Source: Echinometra lucunter (Eukaryota > Echinodermata > Echinoidea > Camarodonta > Echinometridae). From it: DNA of 64,000 bases. The first letter of the stretch is position 1. Each line of letters starts with the position of its first letter. Location of the stretch: assembly GCA_029962745.1 (NCBI GenBank), contig CM057171.1, forward strand, positions 18,689,633-18,753,632, given 5' to 3'. This document shows, one piece after another, positions 47,601-53,900 of this stretch. The position numbers were made by a program, and so were the translations under genes. The notes under the pieces were generated by a model. That model saw only the letters and a program-made list of their open reading frames with translations, searched no databases and had not been told where the DNA came from.

Positions 47601-48554
47601 ACACGTGCCTCAAATCAATATGCCAGTGCCAACCACCTCCTGACAATACCGAATAAGTTTGACTAGACACACTTGCCATATTCCTATACACAGGCAAACA
47701 GGCTGACTTGATCTCCGACAACCAACGGAGGAAGAACAAGAAGAAGAAGTTGATTTCCAGAAACAGGCCCCCAACTAATCCAACATCCAAGTTTTGGGTT
47801 TGGCAACACATCGTGGCATGAATTTACACATCGCTTGTGCAGTGCATACGATACATACACACTAGCGATGGCTGTCGCGGCGCGGAGTGGGAATTCAGAC
47901 GAGTGTGGCTGTATCCTCATGTCGATGCTGTGGATGCAACCACACGCGTGTGGCCGTAAGGTGGCTGTATACACTACCCACTCAGGGAGCCATTGGTATG
48001 GTGAGCTGTGCAAATATATGTGAAATGCTGCCCTCTATAGTTGGAGATAGAAATCACTAAAATAATCAACAAATTCTTGGAAAATGTTTGCTTTTTACAC
48101 CCAGTATGATAACATATCCTATTTTCATTCCATTCCTTCCATTGGATCTAAATTATCTTCATCAAATGAATTTTGAGAAATCTTTTTCTGATCACTGCTC
48201 TTGTTCCTCTGTCCCAGAAATGTGACAGAGAACACTACTTTCCTATTGTCAGCAATTTCCACTGTACAGGCCTAATTCAGTGCAAGGTTATCTGATGATA
48301 ACCTGGCATTCGTGCAAGTGTACACTAGTTCTAGGCCTACCTTTTTTTTTTTTATACCAACAGTAACACACACAATAACGTACATGGGACTAAAGTAAAG
48401 TATGCTTACCATCATATCCATAATACGTAAAAGATAACAAAGATATCATCCAAAGCGTCAGTGCAATCGGTATGACGACCAGAGCAGAAGCCGCAACGAT
48501 CACCATCTTCGCAATAAAGGCCTTCTTTTTGTCCAAATCACGGGAATTTTGCAT
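36528..48554 (-). CDS. TMEM19: TMEM19 (DUF92-family multi-pass membrane protein), complete, six exons
   Basis: Exons in transcript order: 48554-48410, 42926-42813, 41374-41237, 39898-39644, 38254-38039, 36694-36528. All have GT/AG borders, every junction is phase 1, and they join into 344 residues (human about 336). Landmarks: Lys-rich N-terminus then a hydrophobic helix (16-40); YYGYDGPVYPISPLRW; SGSKLTK; DYKEGGQRTWIQV; GDTWASE (190-196); ESPRLITTLEKVPRGTNGGV; GGVAGLIGSLFDSLLGAWFQ; FFDNESINLL near the end. These match TMEM19 in order and spacing. DUF92 relatives include plant and cyanobacterial VTE6, which phosphorylates phytyl phosphate, so an isoprenoid-phosphate kinase activity in an inner membrane is plausible but inferred. 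Introns carry large repeats. Confidence 0.96.
36799..37640 (-). repeat. Hexamer-based minisatellite with 60-bp higher-order period (TMEM19 intron 5)
   Basis: About 840 bp of AGTAAT, AGTCAT, AGTCAC and GGTAAT hexamers on the + strand. Within it, 60-bp blocks of ten hexamers repeat exactly (37141-37200 equals 37201-37260; 37321-37380 equals 37381-37440). Because the unit is a multiple of three and lacks stops, several frames on both strands are open throughout. It ends about 105 bp from the exon 6 acceptor. Confidence 0.97.
38039..38254 (-). CDS. TMEM19: TMEM19 exon 5
   Basis: Minus-strand acceptor ctcctag at the right and donor GTAGTT at the left (38038-38037). It encodes TNGGVSIVGTLMSFAGGMVV and GGVAGLIGSLFDSLLGAWFQ, two hydrophobic segments rich in small residues. 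Confidence 0.95.
38525..38545 (+). repeat. C-run
   Basis: Long C homopolymer in TMEM19 intron 4, a likely site of sequencing-length error. Confidence 0.85.
39023..39213. mobile_element. MITE, CAGTGAAACCTGT family (TMEM19 intron 4)
   Basis: CAGTGAAACCTGTATGTAAA at the left pairs imperfectly with GTCTTTCTATACAGG and GCAGGTTTAACT at the right; GGTGGTCTTTATG repeats sit inside. It is related to 36068-36458. Confidence 0.68.
39644..39898 (-). CDS. TMEM19: TMEM19 exon 4
   Basis: Minus-strand acceptor ctcccag at the right and donor GTGATT at the left. It encodes GQRTWIQVVTNGGIPTLCAA, a hydrophobic helix (FIALGVMSGIACC) and GDTWASEVGSVVGTESPRLI. The exon is GC-rich relative to its introns. Confidence 0.95.
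40379..40561. repeat. Dispersed repeat, partner of 22065-22130
   Basis: It ends GAAAGCAATCAAAGTGTTAA at 40561, the inverse of the 22065 sequence. GACACATTTGGCAAAGCCCCAC also matches in inverse. It lies in TMEM19 intron 3 and its left end is unclear. Confidence 0.45.
41237..41374 (-). CDS. TMEM19: TMEM19 exon 3
   Basis: Minus-strand acceptor ttcctag at the right and donor GTAAGA at the left. It encodes FAMGLIMTLSSYSHFLCLVA, SGSKLTKFRASRKLELEEDY and KEG. Confidence 0.94.
41430..41918 (-). repeat. Long polypurine/polypyrimidine tract (TMEM19 intron 2)
   Basis: About 490 bp of nearly pure A/G on the + strand, so nearly pure C/T on the transcribed sense strand. It ends about 55 bp upstream of the exon 3 acceptor. 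Lys/Arg/Glu and Ser/Phe/Leu-only ORFs across it are artefacts. Confidence 0.97.
42207..42735. mobile_element. Foldback MITE-like element (TMEM19 intron 2)
   Basis: GGATACAAAATAAGGAAGTT at about 42264 has its inverse AACTTCCTTATTTTGTATCC at about 42662. Weaker pairing extends outward (AATAAAGAGTAAAATTTTC against GAGAATTTTTTATTC). The ends are approximate. Confidence 0.65.
42813..42926 (-). CDS. TMEM19: TMEM19 exon 2
   Basis: Minus-strand acceptor atacag at the right and donor GTAGGC at the left. It encodes PVYPISPLRWIIAVCVPLYM and AIDAIHKKKLAPAGAVF. Confidence 0.95.
44173..44279. repeat. Short hairpin
   Basis: AAGGCCTTGGTGCTG at the left and CAGCACCAAGTGCCTTGG at the right are inverted copies about 70 bp apart. 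Possibly a very small MITE. Confidence 0.55.
44360..44695. repeat. Left arm of a 4-kb-spaced inverted repeat
   Basis: GCTGACAATAGGAAAGTAGT, GGGACAGAGGAGCAAGA, TGATCAGAAAAA, TTGCACAGCATACCAATG and other blocks occur in inverse order at 48000-48335. They look like terminal arms of an old large DNA transposon or a rearranged duplicate pair. Confidence 0.72.
45053..46056. mobile_element. Foldback DNA transposon, GTTTCATGAAACC type
   Basis: The left arm begins GGGGCGCGTTTCATGAAACC and the right arm ends GGTTTCATGAAACCCAGG. Inner blocks also pair: GTGTTTCACGAAAGCC against GGCTTTGTGAAACAC, and TCTTGTCGATGATC with related inverse words. The arms are about 140-150 bp around a 700-bp AT-rich centre with no transposase recognised. 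Confidence 0.7.
46617..47770 (+). mobile_element. Nested element carrying a reverse-transcriptase fragment
   Basis: It begins GGGGCCTGTTTCTCGAAACC and ends CCAGAAACAGGCCCCC, inverted ends like those of the 45053 element. It is inserted into the MULE-like copy and encloses the retrotransposon fragment at 47072-47667. Confidence 0.65.
47072..47667 (+). pseudogene. C-terminal fragment of a non-LTR reverse transcriptase ORF
   Basis: The first frame reads PHLRKAMIVRSQLLTETYLS. After a frame break near 47335 it continues CPLCGKKEEDVIHFVSSCSS, a C-x2-C-x8-H-x4-C knuckle typical of the end of endonuclease/reverse-transcriptase ORFs, and stops after IPNKFD at 47667. No RT core is present in the window, so this is a dead fragment carried inside other transposons. 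Confidence 0.7.
48000..48335. repeat. Right arm of the 4-kb-spaced inverted repeat
   Basis: Inverse counterpart of 44360-44695: CATTGGTATGGTGAGCTGTG, CTGATCACTGCTCTTGTTCC, ACTACTTTCCTATTGTCAGC. It ends about 75 bp from the TMEM19 exon 1 donor. Confidence 0.72.
48410..48554 (-). CDS. TMEM19: TMEM19 exon 1 (start codon)
   Basis: ATG at 48554-48552, MQNSRDLDKKKAFIAKMVIV, then a hydrophobic stretch ending SLLSFTYYGYD; donor GTAAGC at the left. This ATG is chosen because it gives the family's short charged N-terminus before the first helix. Continuity with YYG..PISP of exon 2 confirms the exon. Confidence 0.92.
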
Positions 48555-49138
48555 GGGTTATGTTTTCCGCTAATTGAAAAAGTTTCAGCTCTGTCGTAGA
48601 TGGCGCTTTCAACACAGCAAAGCAGAACGCGGAATTTGAATGGAAGGGCTGCATTAAATTTCACAGAAGAAAGTATCATTTACATCATCAGGGTTCGTGT
48701 ATTTTCCCTTTTTATTAGTTGTTTGTTATGGTAGCGAAGATTTTATGAAGTTGAGTGAGATTGAGAAATATTTTGTGGTTTGAGATGCTCCAGTTTTTAT
48801 TAAACATGCATAAAACACAACGCACAGAGCAGAGAGGGGTTTAGCTTCTTTCAATCGGCTTGACTTGTCGCCAGAGCTTCGGGTCAGCTGCCCCCCGAGG
48901 GTCCGCTATCGGTTCTCGCGCTGACGCTCTTGCGTTTGCTACTTTTTGTTTGTTTTTGTTGTTGTTTTTTTTTTTTAAAGTTTTTTATTACGAAGTTCAT
49001 TTTCTCAGAATGAACTGGGCTCAAATATGAAATACTCATGTCTCAAAATACGGCCTTATCGTGGTTTAGGAAACCACTCGTTCATGTGATTGTGACTCGC
49101 GCACTTGTGTACAAAGAAAATGGAGGTGGAAATAGGAA

Positions 49139-49699
49139 GGCAGTGTATACAGCCACACGCGTGTGTCTTTACTTTACCTTACGGCCACACGCATGTGGTT
49201 GTATCCACAGCATCGATATGAGGATAGAGCCACACTCAACTTAATTCCCACTTGAAGTCTGTGCCGCGACGGCTGTCGCTAGTGTGCACTGCACTGCACA
49301 AGCGATGTGTATTCATGCGATGGTACATGTATGTGTTGTGACTTGCAAAACTTGGATCGTCACAAAGGTTTTATCTCTCGATTTCATTTATTATACAAAC
49401 AATATTTTCACTTCATTCTCACCTGGTCAGCAAGCAGGTGACAATATAGTACAATATTGTTTGTATTTCAGTAAATTTCAAGAGATAAAACCTTCGTGAC
49501 GATCCAAGTTTTGGGGTTTGGCAACACAGACACATCGCTTGTGCAGTGCATACATACACACTAGCGATAGCTGTAGCGGCGCAGAGTATAAATGGGAATT
49601 CAGTTGAGTGTGGCTGTATCCTCATGTCGATGCTGTGGATACAACCACCCACGTGTGGCCGTAAGGTAAAGACACACGCGTGTGGCTGTATACACTACC
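49139..49699. mobile_element. Intact MULE-like foldback element with 9-bp target duplication
   Basis: Arms of about 245 bp at 49139-49385 and 49475-49699 are near-complementary: GGCAGTGTATACAGCCACAC against GTGTGGCTGTATACACTACC. They are flanked by AAATAGGAA at 49130-49138 and again at 49700-49708. A 9-bp duplication with long inverted repeats fits Mutator-like elements. There is no transposase inside, so it is non-autonomous. Confidence 0.9.
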
Positions 49700-49829
49700 A
49701 AATAGGAAACCAATGCGTGTGACTGAATAAAGCGCTGCTGTCACAAAGTGAACGTCGGTTTCCTATTTCACGATAATGCCCAAAATACATGCTTGAAAGG
49801 GCCAGGACAATGAAACTGGACTCGAATTG

Positions 49830-50010
49830 TATTGAAATATGAAATGTGAATTTTCGTCAGCAGTTAGGAATTTTCGAAAACCTTCATACTCGCACCAGAA
49901 TCCCAGAAATATGAAATGTACATGTACCTCTATGGAAATATGAAAAGTGAATTTTGGTCAGCAGTTAGGAATTTTCGAAAACCTTCATACTCGCACCAGA
50001 ATCCCAGAAA
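49830..50010 (+). repeat. Tandem duplication of a ~112-bp segment
   Basis: GAATTTTCGTCAGCAGTTAGGAATTTTCGAAAACCTTCATACTCGCACCAGAATCCCAGAAA-type sequence occurs twice about 112 bp apart with one or two differences. Recent local duplication in the shared 5' region. Confidence 0.85.
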
Positions 50011-50315
50011 CCTTTTCTGGACTCAAAGAGTTAAAATTTATGTACCAAAACAAAGAAGTTTGTAAAATTTAATTGATTTGCACAAATTTTAGGTCCCTGC
50101 ACTGTAGACAAGGCCACGATACAAGGGGGCTGTGCACAGCAAAATTGCCTGGCTGTTATTTTTATCACTACCATAACTGCAATATTGGTCACAAGTCAGA
50201 GCCCAATTTGACCGCGGCCTAGAGAGGGATTCGCGCTCAGCGTCTAATTTCCTTAGAAATCCTCCTGTTTCTGCGTAGATAAAACAATGGGGGATTAGGA
50301 AAGCGTCAATATTTT

Positions 50316-50595
50316 GGTTGCGTCAATATTTGTTGTTTGATGCTGAAAAATTTTAAAAGGAAAATAAGCATTAAAATCCTTAAATTGGCAATGTAATAGA
50401 AAGTTTAAAATCACTCTTTTCTCCTGCAAATTGGCAACTTTTTGACCTCTTATCATACTTTTTGTCAATTTATTTTTTATTTCAGATACATGATGTTTTA
50501 TAAGAAAAATGTAGCAATAAAAAAAAAAATGTTGGTGTTGCCAATTTGAAGAAAAAAGCGGATCAAATTATGTTTCAATAATTCCTGTCGCTTTT
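50316..50595 (+). mobile_element. Partial copy of the 31843-32260 MITE
   Basis: GGTTGCGTCAATATTTGTTG through TTGGTGTTGCCAATTTGAAG and AATTCCTGTCG match 31975-32250 in the same orientation. The TTAA ends are missing. It lies about 100 bp upstream of the CCDC34 start. Confidence 0.82.
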
Positions 50596-50694
50596 GATGG
50601 TGATACATGTACATGTAAACCTCTGCTATAGAATACAGCTATCAGTTAATCTGCTTCTACTCTCTTCCTGCGTACATATATGTACAGATAGTGG

Positions 50695-50978
50695 ATGAAG
50701 AGCAACATGGAGGACACCATCCACAAGAGACCACACTCCACTCCTAAGGTTCACCGAGGTCAGGGTTCAGATGGACAAGGAGATCATGGCCGAGATGCTT
50801 CCGTATCCCTGTCCTTGGACGAGACTGGTGAATCTACACGTTCCCTTCTCTCCATCCTCTCCCACAGCAGCATCAAGGATCTGCCGGAAGATATGTTGGG
50901 GAACCAGTCTGAAGATGATGACAGAGCATCTCATTCTTCATCGTCATCAACACCGTCATCAACTAAATCAAAGACGAG
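50695..50978 (+). CDS. CCDC34: CCDC34 exon 1 (coding)
   Basis: It starts MKSNMEDTIHKRPHSTPKV, with a second in-frame ATG at 50707. It is Ser/Asp-rich (SEDDDRASHSSSSSTPSS) and has donor GTACAA at 50979. It ends in phase 2. Confidence 0.85.
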
Positions 50979-53900
50979 GTACAATTGAATTCAAATTGAT
51001 ATAGGAGTTTAAAGTAACACTGAGAAAGCCAAAGATCGAGATTTGAAGAAAAAATAAACACAATCAAGAACATACATGTAGGCTTAGGCAGGGCTCCACA
51101 TTAACATGTTTGGTAGGGGGTCCGGGGGGTTGAAATTCCAGGCTTTGAATGCATTGACCCCTATGTCAAAATTGTTCAATTTTGGGGGTCTGGACGTAAA
51201 TTATGGGGGTCAGTGTGTCCCGGGTGCCAGGAAATGTTGAGCCCTGGCTCAGGGGCCTTTTTTACTTTCCACAATACTCTTTGTACATGTAACTAATTAA
51301 TATTAAAAATTTTCCCACTTTTTGTGAGTGTATTCTGTTTTTACAGGTGTGTATCAATCAGATCTGATAATTATTTCAGTCTGGTACCAATCTGAAATTT
51401 CATTATGTCACCATCCGAAAGACATGACTCAGTGACTCTGATCCGAACATGATCCTGGTTCTGCTTCTTAGTTTACTGCCTCATTTTTTAAGTGCGTTTG
51501 ATTTTGACAAAATATGTTTTATTAAAGTAACTTGATTGATAGAAACAGGCTCTTGGTTGACTTTAAGTTACATGTATGTTGCATTGAGCATTGCCATGCT
51601 TTTATGTGTCATCATTTTTGTTTTTGTTTTTTTACTTTGCTTGAAATTATTACTTTGAGCATTGCAATCAATGTCCATTGATAATTATTCATTGCCATCT
51701 TGAGATAGATTTGGAGAGCTTTTTCTTTGTTTCTCTGAATGTATTAAAGAATATAAATTTTGTGTTTTTGAATCACAAACACTTAAAGTGATTACACATT
51801 GGTAAAAAAAGATTTGATATATGATCAAAAATAGAATTCTAAGAAGAATAACATTAAAAATTTGATAATTTTCAATCAAAATCAATGCATTTGGGCTAAT
51901 TTTCTCATAAAAAGTCAAGAGTTGACCAAAAAATTTGAGTATGAGGTATGACGTAAAAGTGGGTACCCAGCTTTGCGCATTGCAGTTGTGCTGAGCGCTA
52001 GACTGTACAATATGTATTATACCTTGCCCAAATTTTGCTAGAACTGCGCGACAAGGTACCCACTTTGACGTCATTTTGACGTCAAAGTGGGTACCCAGTT
52101 GAAACTGGGTCACAGCTGAGGGGTCAAAAATATCCTGAAATCTTACCACATTTGGGGGTTTCCTTGGCAACACGTTTTAAAAAACTTTAGGCAGATGATT
52201 TTCTGCTAATAAAATCATGCTCTTTTAAATGAACTAACATTGTTTCAGCATTGGATACCCCCTTTAAGTATAATGTCTGTAGGTACATTGCAGAAATTCT
52301 GATACCAGGTGTGCTGCATTTTAAATGTAATTCTATCTTGTTCTTTGTGCTTTCCGTTTTATTGCTCTGTTATGGTCAGTGCTATAATTCATATCCTTGA
52401 TACATGTATGATTCTATTGTTCATGCAATGTATACAAATACAAGCTTCGATGCTGAAGAAAAGGATGGTTGCATCAATGAGTGGCTCATTTCTTTAAAAT
52501 CAAGTTATCAACTCAGATGTACATTTGTGCCCCAATCTCAGATTCCTTTTTCTTATTTGAAATTCCTAATTTAGCCCAAGGTCGTCAGATTCTAGGTCGC
52601 GGTCAAGATCTTCATCATCCTCCCGCTCAAAATCTCAGACGGAGAGTTACAGCAAGTCATCAAGGTACTCGCTATCTAAGACCACCGACACCCATTCGTC
52701 ATCAACATCACAAACGACGTCGACTAAAGCCCCACAGTTGAGCCCCTGGGAAAAATGGCTGATCGAGAAGACAAAAGAAGAGAGAAAAAGACTGAAAGAA
52801 AAGGTAATACTATATAGCAGTGAAAGCTGCTGTAGTGACCATTGGCATAGAGAGACCACCTCTTTATATTGTTATTAAAATGATTACGCATTGGTAAAAT
52901 TTCTTTGACATATGATCGAGAATAGAATTCAAAGAAGAATAACATTAAAAAATATGATGATTTTTCAATCGTAATCAATGCATTTTGGCTAATTTTCTCA
53001 TAAAAAGTCCAGAGTTGACCAAAAAATTTGAGTATGAGGTATGACGTAAAAGTGGGTACCCAGCTTCGTGCATTGCAGTTGTGCTGGGTGCTAGACTGTA
53101 CAATTTGTATTATGCCTTGCGCGCATTTTGCTAGAATTGCGCGACAAGGTACCCACTTTGACGTCATTTTGACATCAAAGTGGGTACCCAGTTGAAACTG
53201 GGTCACAGCTGAGGGGTCAAAAATATTCTGAAATCTTACCACATTTGGGGGTTTCCTTGGCAACACGACTTTAAAAAAAAATTTAGGCAAATGATTTTCT
53301 GCTAATAAAATCATGCTCTTTTAAATGAACTAACATTGTTTCAGCATTGGGTACCCCCTTTAAGTATTTGGCACCACCTTAGGCCTGGGAGGGGAAAAGC
53401 GAACTTGATCTCTGTGACCCTCGGGTCTCACCTCCTGATATAATTAATCAGGATTGCAGGTGTACCACTACGTTGGGTTTCCCCCTACTGTTCCCCCCAC
53501 TCTAGACCTATTCTTGTAAACTCAAGGGCTGAGAAAGCTCACAAATTATCTTTCGCCTCCCCCAGAACTCAAGTTTCTCTTTCATGGTCACCAAGGTGTA
53601 ACTTTACCTCCTAATCTCACTTTGTATCTCCTCTGTTACTCTCTCTCTCTCACCATCTCATGAATATAGGCCAGGCTGGAGCGAGAGAAACAACTTAAAG
53701 TTGCGGAAGAGAGAAAGATGAAGGCGGAGAAAGCCAAGGTCATCGAGGTCAAAGTGAATATGTGGATTGAGGAGAGAACAGCCAAAGAACAGGAAGCCAG
53801 GAAAGCCAATCTGAGGCTAGAGAAGACCAAGAAGAAACTTGAAGCTGAAGAGAAGAGGAGAATAGAGGAGAAAGCAAAGGTGAATACTGGGGATACTCTA

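Larger units (their letters stand above)
46278..47978. mobile_element. MULE-like foldback element, copy interrupted by a nested insertion
   Basis: 46278-46616 and 47771-47978 match the left and right halves of the intact copy at 49139-49699: GGCAGTGTATACAGCCACAC at the left, GTGGCTGTATACACTACC at the right, ATCGCTAGTGTGCA blocks and TTGTTTGTATTTCAG. The break falls inside the sequence GTGACGAT..CCAAGTTTTGG that is contiguous in the intact copy. The bases flanking the two ends do not match, so no target duplication is seen. Confidence 0.8.
42927..48409 (-). other. TMEM19 intron 1 (5.5 kb), mostly nested transposons
   Basis: From outside in it holds inverted arms at 44360-44695 and 48000-48335, a foldback element at 45053-46056, and a split MULE-like copy at 46278-47978 with a further element and a reverse-transcriptase fragment nested inside. 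The part before 44.1 kb is AT-rich with a purine-rich patch at 43610-43670. Confidence 0.75.
48555..50694. promoter_or_regulatory. Head-to-head 5' region shared by TMEM19 and CCDC34
   Basis: About 2.1 kb between the two start codons. It contains a moderately CpG-rich stretch (48560-48660 and 48840-48945), an intact foldback transposon (49139-49699), a 100-bp local duplication (49830-50010, CAGCAGTTAGGAATTTTCGA twice) and a dispersed repeat (50316-50595). No TATA box is assigned. CCDC34 may have an untranslated first exon here, since an AG-type acceptor lies just before its ATG. Confidence 0.45.
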
